Source: Desulfovibrio sp.
GTDB lineage: Bacteria; Desulfobacterota; Desulfovibrionia; Desulfovibrionales; Desulfovibrionaceae
Direction of reading: 5' to 3'
DNA length: 64,000 nt
Assembly: GCA_031287575.1 (NCBI GenBank)
Contig: JAITSV010000038.1
Coordinates: forward strand, 1 to 64,000
Each line of letters opens with the position of its first letter. Positions within the stretch are counted from its first letter, which is position 1. Below are positions 7,975 to 18,236 of this stretch, piece after piece. The notes under the pieces were generated by a model. It was not told the origin of the DNA, searched no databases, and saw nothing but the letters and a program-made list of their open reading frames with translations. The translations under genes were made by a program, and so were the position numbers.

Positions 7975-8210
7975 GATTTTTGTTCTCCGGCAAGGAAGAT
8001 GAGCCTTTTCGCGAAGGGAACGTGCGGCAGCCGTTACGCGAGCGCACCGCGCGAGTGTTACGGATGCCGACCGCAGCGCGCTCTTATCGTACGTGACCGG
8101 AGCAAAAGGCGAAATCTGACGCTCTGCCCTCGATGGCCGTACGACTCGCAAGCTCGCCCAACGGCCACGCTTCGCGCCCTTCGGGTCGGTCCGCCGGAGG
8201 GCGAAAGGAC
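7975..8210. repeat. intergenic palindromic repeat, long variant (family 1, copy C)
   Basis: This fills the gap between two convergent genes. It shares segments with the elements at 22892 and 54494: TTCTCCGGCAAGGAAGATGAGCC at the left, CTTATCGTACGTGACC in the middle, and CAAGCTCGCCCAACGGCCACGC plus GAGGGCGAAAGGA at the right. The outer GGGGCTGTTT ends are not recognisable here, so the copy looks degenerate or truncated. No protein is encoded. Confidence 0.65.
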
Positions 8211-8226
8211 GGAGTGCGCAACTGAC

Positions 8227-8643
8227 TCAGCCCCGCCGGATGTTATATACCCCCCGCCCCTCGGCCACATGCCGGTCCGGCCTGTCGGCGGACCAGATGA
8301 CCACCTGCGCGTTGCCCACCCGGTTCCCCAGCAGCTTCACCGTGGCCTCGGCGTACAGGTCGCTGGCGGATGCGGGCCGCAGATAGTCGATGACCAGGTC
8401 GATGGTGGCGATGCGGTCGTCGATGCGGCATCTGGTCCACACGGCAAACCCCGCGCACACGTCGGCCAGCGACGATATCACCCCGCCATGCAGGGCGGGC
8501 CGCCGCGTATCACCCACCAGTTCCTCGCGGTAGGGAATGAACAGCTTCACCCGGCCCGCCTCCATCTCCGCCACCCGGATGCCCAACAGCTTCTGGAACG
8601 GCAGCCCGTTTTCCACCAGGTCGGCCAGCGCCTTGAAATCCAT
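8227..8643 (-). CDS. PaaI-family hotdog-fold thioesterase
   Basis: A 138-residue single-domain hotdog protein. The motif HGGVISSLADVCAGFAVW holds the His-Gly-Gly and the acidic catalytic residue on the central helix typical of PaaI/YbgC-like acyl-CoA thioesterases, and LVIDYLRPA matches the family VxFLRP strand. It probably hydrolyses an acyl- or aryl-CoA thioester in the cytosol; the substrate cannot be read from sequence. AGGAGA lies seven bases before the ATG. It is convergent with the lipoprotein pair and divergent from alaX. Confidence 0.8.
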   Translation of the reverse strand: MDFKALADLVENGLPFQKLLGIRVAEMEAGRVKLFIPYREELVGDTRRPALHGGVISSLADVCAGFAVWTRCRIDDRIATIDLVIDYLRPASASDLYAEATVKLLGNRVGNAQVVIWSADRPDRHVAEGRGVYNIRRG

Positions 8644-8811
8644 GCCGCATCTCCTGTATCTTTGCCCGGCGCGGTGGCCGGTTCATAGTGAACATGCGCC
8701 AACGAGAGCGCACACATCCGTCCTCGCCAGCATACCACACAGGTATCCCATGCCCGGCGCAAGCGCCACCCGCGCGAGCGCCCGGCAACCGCAACATCCC
8801 CGGAGCCCATC

Positions 8812-9258
8812 ATGAGCAAGGACGAAGCCCCCCGCATGCATACCGCCGAACACGTCCTGAACGGCGTGATGGTGGCCCGCCACGGCTGCGGGCGCTGCTT
8901 CAGCGCCCACATCAACCCCAAGAAATCCAAGTGCGACTACCACTTCGGCCATCCGCTCGACGACGCGGAGGCCCGCGCCATAGAGGCTGAAGTGAACCGC
9001 GTGCTGTCCGGCAACCTTCCGGTCACCGCCGTGGACATGGACCGCACGGAAGCCGCCAGCCGCTTCGACCTGGGCCGCCTGCCGGACGACGCGGGCGACA
9101 CCCTGCGCATCGTGCGGGTGGGCGATTTCGACGCCTGCCCGTGCAGCGGCACCCATGTGACCAACACGGCGGAAGTGGGCACCTTCCGGATCATCTCGCA
9201 CGACTTCGAGAACGGCGTGCTGCGCGTGCGCTTCAAGCTGGACGCCCCGGCGGCGTAG
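8812..9258 (+). CDS. AlaX-like trans-editing alanyl-tRNA deacylase
   Basis: A 148-residue stand-alone tRNA-SAD (second additional domain) protein. It has both zinc-ligand elements of the family: HTAEH at residues 10-14 and CPCSGTHV near residue 108. Family members hydrolyse mischarged Ser- or Gly-tRNA(Ala). The protein is short, like AlaX-S forms, with no alanyl-tRNA synthetase catalytic domain. Its conserved GRCFSAHINPKKSKCDYHF segment adds extra cysteines. The ATG is 23 residues shorter than the longest open frame but starts right before the conserved segment. It is monocistronic, divergent from the thioesterase. Confidence 0.75.
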   Translation: MSKDEAPRMHTAEHVLNGVMVARHGCGRCFSAHINPKKSKCDYHFGHPLDDAEARAIEAEVNRVLSGNLPVTAVDMDRTEAASRFDLGRLPDDAGDTLRIVRVGDFDACPCSGTHVTNTAEVGTFRIISHDFENGVLRVRFKLDAPAA

Positions 9259-9474
9259 TCCGTCTTCACCCAGAGGGACCTCGACATGGTCGAGGCGGAC
9301 CGAATCGCCCTCGCGCCATATCCTTCCCGTTTCCCGCGCATCGTTCCCGACCAGTGCGGCGGGCCAGCTTCCCGGGCCAATTCCACGGGCCGTCCGCGCC
9401 ACGCCGGGCGGCCCGTGCACCGCTGCCCCCCCCACACCGGCCCTTCACGCCTTCCCTTCCCTGCCGTTGCCGTC

Positions 9475-9502
9475 TTGACACGCGCCGCTCCGGCACTATC
9501 TG
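9475..9502 (+). promoter_or_regulatory. candidate sigma-70 promoter of htpG
   Basis: TTGACA, 16 bases, TATCTG, about 130 bases before the htpG start. The 370-base gap from 9259 holds this and no other feature I can support. No CIRCE inverted repeat or clear sigma-32 consensus was seen. Confidence 0.4.
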
Positions 9503-9628
9503 CACAGGGAATTTTACGACCGCAACGGCACGGAACGATTGTACAACATTCGGGCATGTCCGGCCTTGTCAGGCATACCGGGCGCACCCTTTCCGATCAC
9601 CAGACCACGCCTTTCACAGGAGGAAACG

Positions 9629-11635
9629 ATGACCGCCGCCGCGCACGAAACCCATGAATTCCGTACCGAAGTGCAGAAACTGCTGCATATCATCACCCAC
9701 TCGCTGTACACCAACCGCGAAATTTTCCTGCGCGAGCTGGTCTCCAACGCATCCGACGCCCTGGACAAGCTGCGCTTCTTCCAGAGCCGGGGCGACGCCG
9801 TGACCGCGCCCGACCTGCCGCTGGACATCGCCATCACCGTGGACAAGGACGCGCGCACCCTGCGCATTGCCGACACGGGCGTGGGCATGACCCGCCAGGA
9901 ACTCATCGACAACCTGGGCACCATCGCCCGGTCCGGCTCGGAACGGTTCATGGCGGAACACGGGATGGGGCAAGGCCTGAACGGCGGAGCCAAGGCTGAT
10001 GCAACCGCAAGTGACGCCGACGGCGAGGCCGTGTCTTCCCCCTCTGGCACATCGGGCGCCCCCACCGACGCCGCGTCCATCATCGGGCGCTTCGGCGTAG
10101 GCTTCTATTCGGTGTTCATGGTGGCGGACACGGTGAAGGTCACCTCGCGCTCGTGCCAGCCCGGCGCGTCCGCCCATGTCTGGGAATCGGACGGTTCCGG
10201 CTCGTTCAGCGTGGCCGAGGTGGATGGCGCGCACGATGCCGACGCCCCCGCGCGCGGCACGGTCATAGAGGCGCACATCAAGGAAGACGCTTCGGAATTC
10301 CTGGAACGCCACCGTCTGGAAGCCATCGTGCGCACCCACTCCAATTTCCTGCCCTTCCCCATCATGGTCGAGGGCGAACGGGTCAACACCACCCCGGCCT
10401 TGTGGCGCGAACCGAAGTTCTCGGTCACCCCGCAGCAGTACGAGGACTTCTACAAGTACCTCACCTTCGACAGCGGTGCCCCGCTGGAGACCATCCACGT
10501 ATCCGTGGACGCACCGGTACAGTTCACCGCGCTGATGTTCGTGCCCCCGCACGGGCAGGAGATGTTCGGCATGGGCCGCGACCGCTGGGGCCTCGACCTG
10601 TACGTGCGCCGGGTGCTCATCCAGCGCGAGAACAAGGACCTGCTGCCGGAATACCTCAGCTTCGTGAAGGGCGTGGTGGACACGGAAGACCTGCCCCTGA
10701 ACATCTCGCGCGAGACGCTGCAAGAGAACGTGGTCATCCGCAAGATCGGCCAGACGGTGACCAGGCAGGTGCTCGGCCATCTGGAAAAGCTGGCCGCGTC
10801 CGATGCGGACAGGTACGCGGAATTCTGGCGCGGGCACGGCAAGGTGTTCAAGCTGGGCCACACCGACTGGGCCAACCGCGAAAAGTTCGCGGGCCTGCTG
10901 CGCTGCAACACCTCGCACCACGACGACGCCAAGGGGCTGTCCTCGCTGGACGACTACATCGGTCGCGCGCGTGAAGGCCAGAAGGACATCTGGTACATCT
11001 CCGCGCCCAACCGCGAGGCCGCCCGGCTGAACCCGCATCTGGAAATCTTCCGCAAGAAGGGGCTGGAGGTGCTGTTCCTGTACGAGCCCATCGACGAATT
11101 CGTCATGGACGCACTGGGCAACCACAAGGACTTCGCCCTGAAGGCCGTGGAACACGCCGACGCCGCTACCCTGGACGCCTTCCCCACCGTGGAGGAACGC
11201 AAGGAGGCCGAACCGCTGGCGGAATCCGACGCCCCCGCCTTCGACGCACTGCTGGCCCGCATGAAGGATGTGCTGGGCGACAGGGTGACCGAGGTGCGCG
11301 TGTCGCACCGCCTGTCCGACAGCCCGGCCTGCCTGGTCAGCCCCGACGGCTCGGTGACCTCGTCCATGGAAAAGCTGCTCAAAGTCATGCAGCGCGACGA
11401 GTCCATCCCCAAGAAGGTGCTGGAAGTGAACCGCGACCACCCCATCCTGCGCAACCTGCTGCGCATCCACAAGGCGGACCCAGCGGACCCCATGCTGGAA
11501 AGCGCCACCCTGCAACTGTTCGAGGCCAGCCTGCTGCTGGAAGGCTACCTGGCCGACCCCCACGCGCTGGTGGGCCGCCTGTACGGCCTGCTGGAACAGG
11601 CGGGCGGCTGGTACGCCGAGGTCAAGAAGCTGTAG
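9629..11635 (+). CDS. htpG: Hsp90-family chaperone HtpG
   Basis: A 668-residue ATP-dependent cytosolic chaperone. The N-terminal GHKL ATPase has all family boxes: [21 protein letters not shown], and [15 protein letters not shown]. The middle domain shows [10 protein letters not shown], and the C-terminal dimerisation domain ends in [16 protein letters not shown]. The start is the ATG seven bases after CAGGAGG. An unusual Gly/Ala/Ser/Asp-rich insertion of about 40 residues (about 110-150) sits in the lid region, just before the [11 protein letters not shown] loop. The rest is of normal length. A GC-rich hairpin follows the stop. Confidence 0.95.
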
Positions 11636-11685
11636 GCGAAACGCCGCGCCGCGTGGCGCGGCCAGCCTCATGCCTGCACACGTTC

Positions 11686-11715
11686 CGGGCGGGCGGGCGA
11701 AAGCCTGCCCGCCCG
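11686..11715 (+). terminator. hairpin after htpG
   Basis: CGGGCGGGC pairs with GCCCGCCCG across a short loop, 50 bases after the htpG stop. The T-run is poor (TTGCGTTGC), so termination is probable but not certain. Confidence 0.5.
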
Positions 11716-12106
11716 TTGCGTTGCGAGCGCGCCTCATGTGTTGCCTCCAACTGCCCGCCACTTCCTACGGTTTTACAACTTTCCGCCATTCCGGCTCGCC
11801 ACATTTGACAATATTCGCACAGCGCCACCCCTTTCCCGCTTTGACATCACCCCCAAAAATGTGAACGGTGCTCCCGTGGGCGGCACCCCGGACTTCAGGA
11901 TGAACACACCGGGCCGCCCGCTCCGTACGCCCGCATCGCCGGGCGTACGTGGCGTGAGGGCCGCAACCCGGCAGCCCCGCGCCAGCCGCCGCGCCGGATC
12001 GGTGGGGAACCGCGCGCGGTCGCCGGACAAGGGTCACCATGCCCGCGTCCGGGACCTGTTTCACTGTGCGGCGCCGGGTATGGCGCCAAGGGATCAAGGT
12101 GCGGTC
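11716..12106 (+). other. non-coding gap upstream of the chemoreceptor
   Basis: Holds two TTGACA-like boxes (near 11805 and 11840) without convincing -10 partners. The frame of the chemoreceptor is open through it, but the composition is Arg/Pro-rich and unlike a signal sequence. I see no gene. Confidence 0.4.
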
Positions 12107-14848
12107 ATGACCCTCAAACGGCAGCTGCTTCTGGGGTTTCTTTCGGTATTGGCGGCAAGCGGCTTCGGCATCGCGGCCACCCTGTGGTGGGTGGGCGCGG
12201 GCGGCATGCACGAGGTGGGGCGCACCAGCGCCGCCGCCCTGCAGGAACGGGCGCAGGGCCAGCTGGCCACCCTGCGTGGCGTGAAGTCGGCTCAGGTGGC
12301 CGACCTGATGGAACTGGTGGCCGACCAGCTTGCCGTGTACGCCGGTGACCGCACGGCCATCGACGCCAGCCTGGCCTTTGCCTATGACGTGGACCTGGTG
12401 CGCCACGAATCGGAAACCCCGCCGGATGCGCTGGCCGCCCTGCGCCCCGCCCTGGCCGAGGCCGTGTCCGGCCCCGCCTTTCTGGGCTGGAACGCCTTCG
12501 CCCGCCACGCAGCCGCCGCGCCCGGCTACTCCCCCCGCCCCGCCGCCGACTACGTGCCCGCCGACCCCAACGCCCAACTGCTGTGGGAACACTACATCCG
12601 CCGCAACCCGGCAGTCCCCGGCGAGCGCCAGAAACTGGACGAACCCGCGGACCTTGTCTGCGGCTACGTGGACAACCACCTGAAATTCCACCCCGCCTTC
12701 CGCGACTTTGCCGAGCGGTTCGGCTATGCCGACGTGCTGTTGCTGGCCCCGGATACCGGGCGGGTGCTGTATTCGGTACGCAAGAACCTCGATTTCGCCC
12801 AGCGCGTCACCGACGGCCCCTTCGCAAAGACCGGCCTTGCCGCCGTGTTCCGGACGGCGGACGCAGCGGGCAAGGCGGGCCGCGCGGGCGAGGTGGCCCA
12901 CAGCGACTTTGCCCCGTACGAGCCCGCGGGCAACGCCCCGCGCGCCTTCGTGGCCACCCCGGTGTTCGATGGCGGCAAGGGCGGCAAGTACGCCGCCGTG
13001 CTGGCCTTCAGCCTGCCCGTGGCCAAGCTGAACAGCCTGATGCTGTCCGGCGGGCGGTTCGAGGCGTTTGGCCTTGGCAAGACCGGCGAAACCTATCTGG
13101 TGGGGCCGGATGGGTTGCTGCGCACGTCGTTGCGCACCTCGCCCGATGAACTGGACGTGCTGCGCGACAAGGCCAGCACCGATGCCGTGCGTGCCGCGCT
13201 GGAAGGCAACACCGGCCAGGCCCTGACCACCGACCCGCGCGGACGCGCCGTGCTTGCCGCGTGGCAGCCGGTGCAGGTGCTGGGCACCCGCTGGGCGCTG
13301 GTGGCCCAGATGGAATCCGCCGAGGCCCTGGCCGCCAGCGCGGAGGTGGAGCGCATGACCTCCGCCACCGGCACCCGCATGGCCGGGGTCGCCGTCGTGG
13401 CGCTGGGGGTATTCCTGGCCGCCGCCTGCGCCGTGGCCTTCCGCATCGTGGCGCGCATCATGACCCCCATCGACCGGCTGGGCAGGTATGCCGAGGCCGT
13501 GGCCGGGGGCGACTTCAACGCGTCCATCGACGGCAGCTTTCCGGCGGAACTGGACGCCCTGCGCGGCTCCATCCGCAACATGGTGGCCCGGCTGAAGGAC
13601 CGGCTGGGCTTTGCCCAGGGCATTCTGGACGCCATTTCGCGCACCTTCCCGTGCATGACCCTGGACAACGCGGGGCGCATCACCTTCGTGGGGCAGATCC
13701 TGCTCGACCTTGCGGGCAAGCCCGGCAAGCCCGCCGACTACCACGGCCAGCGGGTGGGCGAATTCTTCTTCGGCGACGCCGGCCGCCGCACCCGCTCGGA
13801 CGAGGCCCTGGAAACCCGCGCCCGCGTGGAGGGCGAGATGACCGTGGCTGGCGACGGCGGCGAACACATCCTGCAAGTGAACGCCAACCCGGTGTTCGAT
13901 CTGGACAACAACCAGACCGGGGCCTTTACCCTGTACTTCGACCTGACCACCATCCGGCGGCAGGAAGCAGACATCCGCGCCAAGAACGAAAAGATCGCCG
14001 CCGTGGCCGCGCAGGCCGTGGGCATTGCCCGCGAGGTGGCGGCATCCGCAGGGGTGCTGGCCGCCCAGGTGGAGGACGCGGCGGGCGGGGCGCGCATGCA
14101 GTCTGCCCGCGCCACCGAAACCGCCGCCGCCATGGACGAGATGAACGCCGCCGCCACCGACGTGGCCCGCAACGCGGCGGAAGCCGCCGACAGCGCGGCG
14201 GAGGCACGCACCCGCGCCGCCGAGGGGGCTGGGTCGGTGACGCGGCTGGTGGACGCCATCGGCGCCATACGGACCCGCACCGAGGAACTGGAATCGTTCA
14301 TGGGCGACCTTGGCCAGCGCACCGATGCGGTGGGCAACGTGCTGGGCGTCATCAGCGACATTGCCGACCAGACCAACCTGCTGGCCCTGAACGCGGCCAT
14401 CGAGGCGGCGCGCGCCGGTGACGCCGGGCGCGGGTTTGCCGTGGTGGCGGACGAGGTGCGCAAGCTGGCCGAAAAGACCATGCAGGCCACCCACGAGGTG
14501 GGCGGCGCCATCCGGGCCATTCAGGACGGGGCGGCACGGTCCATCGACGGTGCGCGACAGGCGGGCGAGGCAGTGCGCGAATCGGTGGGGCTGGCCCGCG
14601 AATCGGGCGATACCCTGGACCGCATCGTGACCATCGTCACCGGCACCGCCGACCAAGTGGGCTCCATCGCCGCCGCCGCAGAGCAGCAGTCCGCCGCCAG
14701 CGAACAGGTGGGCCGCGCCGTGGGCGAGGTGAACCAGGTGGCCGCGCGCACCGCCGAAGGCATGGAGCGGGCCGAGTCGGCCATTTCCGGCCTGGCCGCG
14801 CAGGCCGAGGAGTTGCAGCGGCTTATTTCCGCCCTGCGCGAGGGATAG
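12107..14848 (+). CDS. methyl-accepting chemotaxis protein with periplasmic sensor and PAS domain
   Basis: A 913-residue chemoreceptor. TM1 is at about residues 8-28, a large periplasmic Cache-like region runs to about 420, TM2 at about 426-446, HAMP at about 447-505, a cytosolic PAS domain at about 510-620 ([24 protein letters not shown]), and the signalling domain at the end. The hairpin tip reads [19 protein letters not shown] followed by [16 protein letters not shown], the invariant core that contacts CheA and CheW. The start was chosen so that TM1 follows a short basic stretch; AAGGTG lies upstream. The ligand is unknown. No che genes are adjacent. Confidence 0.9.
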   Translation: MTLKRQLLLGFLSVLAASGFGIAATLWWVGAGGMHEVGRTSAAALQERAQGQLATLRGVKSAQVADLMELVADQLAVYAGDRTAIDASLAFAYDVDLVRHESETPPDALAALRPALAEAVSGPAFLGWNAFARHAAAAPGYSPRPAADYVPADPNAQLLWEHYIRRNPAVPGERQKLDEPADLVCGYVDNHLKFHPAFRDFAERFGYADVLLLAPDTGRVLYSVRKNLDFAQRVTDGPFAKTGLAAVFRTADAAGKAGRAGEVAHSDFAPYEPAGNAPRAFVATPVFDGGKGGKYAAVLAFSLPVAKLNSLMLSGGRFEAFGLGKTGETYLVGPDGLLRTSLRTSPDELDVLRDKASTDAVRAALEGNTGQALTTDPRGRAVLAAWQPVQVLGTRWALVAQMESAEALAASAEVERMTSATGTRMAGVAVVALGVFLAAACAVAFRIVARIMTPIDRLGRYAEAVAGGDFNASIDGSFPAELDALRGSIRNMVARLKDRLGFAQGILDAISRTFPCMTLDNAGRITFVGQILLDLAGKPGKPADYHGQRVGEFFFGDAGRRTRSDEALETRARVEGEMTVAGDGGEHILQVNANPVFDLDNNQTGAFTLYFDLTTIRRQEADIRAKNEKIAAVAAQAVGIAREVAASAGVLAAQVEDAAGGARMQSARATETAAAMDEMNAAATDVARNAAEAADSAAEARTRAAEGAGSVTRLVDAIGAIRTRTEELESFMGDLGQRTDAVGNVLGVISDIADQTNLLALNAAIEAARAGDAGRGFAVVADEVRKLAEKTMQATHEVGGAIRAIQDGAARSIDGARQAGEAVRESVGLARESGDTLDRIVTIVTGTADQVGSIAAAAEQQSAASEQVGRAVGEVNQVAARTAEGMERAESAISGLAAQAEELQRLISALREG

Positions 14849-14881
14849 AAAGAGGTCGCAAAGAATTTGAAAGCCCTTTTC

Positions 14882-14960
14882 GCGGGGGAGGGACCCTTTT
14901 GCGGCAGCCGTAGGCGAGTCTCCGAGCCGTACGGATGGCGCAAAAGGGTCCCTCCCCCGC
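14882..14960. repeat. perfect-stem hairpin repeat (family 2, copy D)
   Basis: A 22-base arm starting GCGGGGGAGGGACCC at 14882 is matched perfectly by its reverse complement ending at 14960. It is followed by a run ACCCCCTCTCCCTAAAACTTT, which recurs after the copy at 35491. It lies 33 bases past the chemoreceptor stop and could end its transcript. Confidence 0.75.
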
Positions 14961-15006
14961 ACCCCCTCTCCCTAAAACTTTCGATTGATTATCAACACGC
15001 ACAACA

Positions 15007-15041
15007 ACAGCCCCCGCGAAGAACCACTTCGAGGGGGCTGT
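15007..15041 (-). terminator. hairpin terminator of the CPA2 antiporter gene
   Basis: ACAGCCCCC pairs with GGGGGCTGT, with further inner pairing GCGAAG/TTCGA. It lies between convergent genes, about 70 bases past the antiporter stop. Confidence 0.55.
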
Positions 15042-15111
15042 CATGTTCAGGAATGGCGTCCTGCCCTGCGTGATTCGAGGGTGCCGGGCGCAAGCAGAAA
15101 GCAGGAGGCTG

Positions 15112-17313
15112 TCAGACCTTGTCGCCGGGCGTGGCCTCGACCGGGGCGGCGGCGACATCTTCACCCGGCGCACCGTCTTCATCGTCCGCCCCACGTTCCG
15201 CCGGACTTTTCATCGAGCCGTCCGCTCCACCGTCCTCCGGTCCGGAACCATCGGCCAGCGTGGCCTCCAGTTCGGGTTCCTTCCCGTCTTCGTCCGTTTC
15301 CCAGGCCCGCCGCCGCGCCGCGAACAGCCCGGCCTTGGCCGCGATATCCGCGTGCGGTCCGAACACGTAGGTCACGTCGCCCGCCATCAGGCGCAGGGTG
15401 CCGTCGGGGTTGGGCAGCACGTCCTCGCCGCGCTTCACCGCCACCAGGGTCAGCCCGTGCAGGCGGCGCAGGTCGGCCTGTTGCAGGGTCATGCCGTCCA
15501 GCATGCAGCCGGGTTCCACGGTCATGGCGCTCAGGTCGAAGTCGGTGAAGTAGGTGGACAGGGCGGCCAACGGCTCGGTGCGGATGTCCACCTGGCGCAA
15601 CATGTCGTAGCTTTCGGTACGCACTTCCTCCACAAAGCGTTCAATCTCGGCGCGCGGAACCAGGTAGCGGCTCATGACCCGGGTAAAGATTTCCACCGAC
15701 GTTTCGAACTCCTCGGGGATCACGTCGTTGGCCCCCAGGTCGCGCAGGGCCGCTATCTCGCTGATGAACCTTGTGCGCACCACGATGTGCAGCGAAGGGT
15801 TCAGCTTGCGGGCCGTGTCGGTAATGCTGCGCACGGCTGCGGGGTCGGATATGACGATGGCCAGCACCCGTGCCGCGCACGCCCCGGCGTGCTCCATGAC
15901 TGCCGGGTGCGAGGCATCGCCGTAGGCAATGGGTTCGCCCTTGGCGGCAAAGGTGCGCACCGTGTCGGGGTTCATCTCCAGGATGGTGTAATCGATGCCA
16001 GCCGCCTTGGCCGCGCGGGCCAGGTGCCGCCCGCCGATGCCGAAGCCCACGATGATCAGGTGGTTGGTCAGGTCCATGCCGCAGTGCGCGCCGCCCGCCT
16101 CTTCCGCCGCCGCATCCTCCCCTCGCCGGGCCAGCCGGGTTCCTGCGGGCAGCAGCCGCACGGCCACGTCGGCCATGCGCGGGGCACCGGCGATGAGGAA
16201 CGGCGTCAGCGCCATGGTCATGATACTGGCGGCCAGAAACAGCTGGTACTCGTTGCGGTCGAACAGCCCGTACGAAACCCCGGCCTTGGCCAGCACGAAC
16301 GAAAATTCCCCAACCTGGCACAGGGCCAGCCCCACCATCAGTGCCGGGCGCAGGGGATACCCCAGCATCAGGGTGGCGCCGCCGCCCAGCAGGCACTTTA
16401 CCGCCAGCACGGAAAGAGTCACCCCGATGACCAGCGGAAGGTGGTCGATGACAAAGCCAAGGTCCAGCAGCATGCCCACCGAGATGAAGAACAGGCTGGT
16501 GAACACGTCGCGGAAGGGCATGATGCCCTCCAGCGCACTGTGGCTGTACTCCGATTCGGCCATGATCAGCCCGGCCAGGAACGCGCCAAGCGACAGCGAA
16601 AGGCCCATGGACGAGGTAAGCAGCGCGATGGCCAGGCAGAAGGCCAGGGTGGAGACCAGGAACACCTCGCGGTTGCGGGTACGCACGATGCGGTGCAGCA
16701 GCGCGGGCACCAGCTTGCGCGACAGCAGGAACACCAGCAGGATGATGCCCGCCCCCTTGGCCATGGTGAACAGCAGCGAAGGCCCTGCCTCGCCGCCCTT
16801 GCCCGCCAGAAACGGCACAAGCAGCATCATGGGCACGATGACCAGGTCCTGGAAGATCAGGATGGACAACGAGATGCGCCCGTGCGGACTGTCCATCTGG
16901 GCGCGTTCCTGCAACAATTTCAACACGATGGCAGTGGACGACAACGCAGCCAGAAAGCCGATGAATGCAGCCGTACCGTGCGGCTGGCCCAGCAGTTCCG
17001 CCCCGCCCGCGAAGGCCAGGATGGTCAGCGCCACCTGCGTCAGCCCCCCCAGGAACACCGGCTTGCGCAGCCGCATCAGTTCGCCCAGCGAAAGTTCCAG
17101 CCCGATGGTGAACAGCAGCAGCACCACGCCCACCTCGGCCATGATTTCGACCTCGTGCGCGGCCTTTACCAGCCCCAGGCCATGCGGCCCGGCCACCACG
17201 CCGGTCAGCAGAAAGCCGACGATGGCGGGCACCTTCACGTAGTGGCACAAATAGATGACAGCCACCGAAAGGCTGAAGATGACCACGAATTCCTTGAGCA
17301 GAGGCAGTTCCAT
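15112..17313 (-). CDS. CPA2 (KefB-type) cation:proton antiporter with TrkA-N and TrkA-C domains
   Basis: A 733-residue inner-membrane antiporter. The first 390 residues form about 12 helices with family signatures: PAIVGFLLTGVVAGPHGLGL, the AALSSTAIVLKLL segment, and ISLSILIFQDLVIVPMMLL. Around residue 410 an NAD-binding TrkA-N (RCK) domain begins with IIVGFGIGGRHLARAAKAAG. A TrkA-C domain follows at about 600-680, and the tail is acidic and Ala/Glu/Asp-rich. It likely mediates K+ or Na+ efflux gated by a nucleotide ligand. The start ATG has GGAAGGT five bases upstream. Kef-specific glutathione gating is not shown, so only the superfamily is certain. Confidence 0.88.
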   Translation of the reverse strand: MELPLLKEFVVIFSLSVAVIYLCHYVKVPAIVGFLLTGVVAGPHGLGLVKAAHEVEIMAEVGVVLLLFTIGLELSLGELMRLRKPVFLGGLTQVALTILAFAGGAELLGQPHGTAAFIGFLAALSSTAIVLKLLQERAQMDSPHGRISLSILIFQDLVIVPMMLLVPFLAGKGGEAGPSLLFTMAKGAGIILLVFLLSRKLVPALLHRIVRTRNREVFLVSTLAFCLAIALLTSSMGLSLSLGAFLAGLIMAESEYSHSALEGIMPFRDVFTSLFFISVGMLLDLGFVIDHLPLVIGVTLSVLAVKCLLGGGATLMLGYPLRPALMVGLALCQVGEFSFVLAKAGVSYGLFDRNEYQLFLAASIMTMALTPFLIAGAPRMADVAVRLLPAGTRLARRGEDAAAEEAGGAHCGMDLTNHLIIVGFGIGGRHLARAAKAAGIDYTILEMNPDTVRTFAAKGEPIAYGDASHPAVMEHAGACAARVLAIVISDPAAVRSITDTARKLNPSLHIVVRTRFISEIAALRDLGANDVIPEEFETSVEIFTRVMSRYLVPRAEIERFVEEVRTESYDMLRQVDIRTEPLAALSTYFTDFDLSAMTVEPGCMLDGMTLQQADLRRLHGLTLVAVKRGEDVLPNPDGTLRLMAGDVTYVFGPHADIAAKAGLFAARRRAWETDEDGKEPELEATLADGSGPEDGGADGSMKSPAERGADDEDGAPGEDVAAAPVEATPGDKV

Positions 17314-17609
17314 CGTACCTTCCGTGCAATGCGGGATGTTGCGGCCCAGGTGGATATGATGCATGCCGCGCCGGGCGGCTTGCCCACGGCGGGGTCGCAC
17401 CCGCCGGACCCCCATAGTGGCACGTCCGCGAGGCGCCTTGCAAGCCCATCCGTTCGCGCGGCCAGTTTGAAACATGCCCGGCAGGACAATTTTCCGGCAG
17501 TGACAGTGCCGGACCATGCCCGTCGCGCTGTCCTCCGCACTGCCTTTCGCGTCAGACGGGAAAATGCGCGCCGCAGCCCCAGTGCATGCCTGCCATGTAC
17601 GCCATGGCG

Positions 17610-17638
17610 AAAAAAGGGGGGAGCCTGCGGCTCCCCCC
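17610..17638 (-). terminator. strong intrinsic terminator of the first unknown paralogue
   Basis: The minus strand shows GGGGGGAGCC, loop GCA, GGCTCCCCCC, then TTTTTT. It lies 47 bases past the stop at 17685. The rest of the 17314-17684 gap holds only the upstream leader of the antiporter gene. Confidence 0.85.
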
Positions 17639-17684
17639 TGACGGTCACTGTGCGCCCGAAGGCGGCGGTGGCGAACGGCGCCGG

Positions 17685-18236
17685 TTACGCGGCGCGGGCC
17701 ACACGGCGAAGCTGGTCGAGATCCAGCACCACCGGGTCGATGAGGGTAAAGCCGCCGGGGTTGCCCCACGCAAAGTCGTCGGCACACAGGGTGTCATAGC
17801 GCACTTCGTCGATGGCGCGCATGGTGCTGCCCAGCACCGGACCGAAATCGGTGATGCAGGTCATGAAGCGGGCGGCATCGAAGCTTTCCACGTTGTTCCA
17901 GGTCCAGGTGTAGCTGCACACTTCTTCGGCAAAGCCCATCACCGCCAGGTACTTGGCCTTGCTGTCAAGGTACAGGTTACTCATGCTGGTGGACACGTTG
18001 CCAAGCAGTGCGCCCATGTCGAAGGTCTGTTCCGACCCGTCGAGGGAGAGCTGCACCTTGGTGTCGGCCTCGATGCGCATGCCGAAATTGCGGGTGTTGC
18101 CGCGCCGCCAGAAGTCCATGTACTTCTCGGCGTAGATCTTGCGCCCCTTGGCACGGATGGCCAGCGCCGTACGCGGCGAGACGGGGTGCAGGGCCAGATC
18201 GCAGCTTCTGCCGGTGATGGTAAGGGTAACGTTCAT
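17685..18236 (-). CDS. unknown conserved protein, paralogue A
   Basis: 183 residues, no signal peptide or membrane segment; I do not recognise the family. It is clearly homologous to the product at 19110-19691: both share SCDLALHPVSP, GRxIYAEKYM, RxGNTRxFGMR, a YLxSKAKYLAVxG block, and NPxGFTLIDP near the C-terminus. Tryptophans cluster in a CSYTWTWNNVESFD segment. The start has GGAG eight bases upstream. It is followed by a strong terminator and preceded by an unusually AT-rich upstream region, so it is a monocistronic, separately controlled gene. Confidence 0.75.
   Translation of the reverse strand: MNVTLTITGRSCDLALHPVSPRTALAIRAKGRKIYAEKYMDFWRRGNTRNFGMRIEADTKVQLSLDGSEQTFDMGALLGNVSTSMSNLYLDSKAKYLAVMGFAEEVCSYTWTWNNVESFDAARFMTCITDFGPVLGSTMRAIDEVRYDTLCADDFAWGNPGGFTLIDPVVLDLDQLRRVARAA

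Noticed and set aside
9614..11761. 715-codon frame antisense to htpG
   Set aside because: htpG is certain on the plus strand; the antisense product has no recognisable domain.
11765..14962. 1065-codon frame antisense to the chemoreceptor
   Set aside because: The chemoreceptor has all expected domains; the antisense frame is Gly/His-rich shadow.
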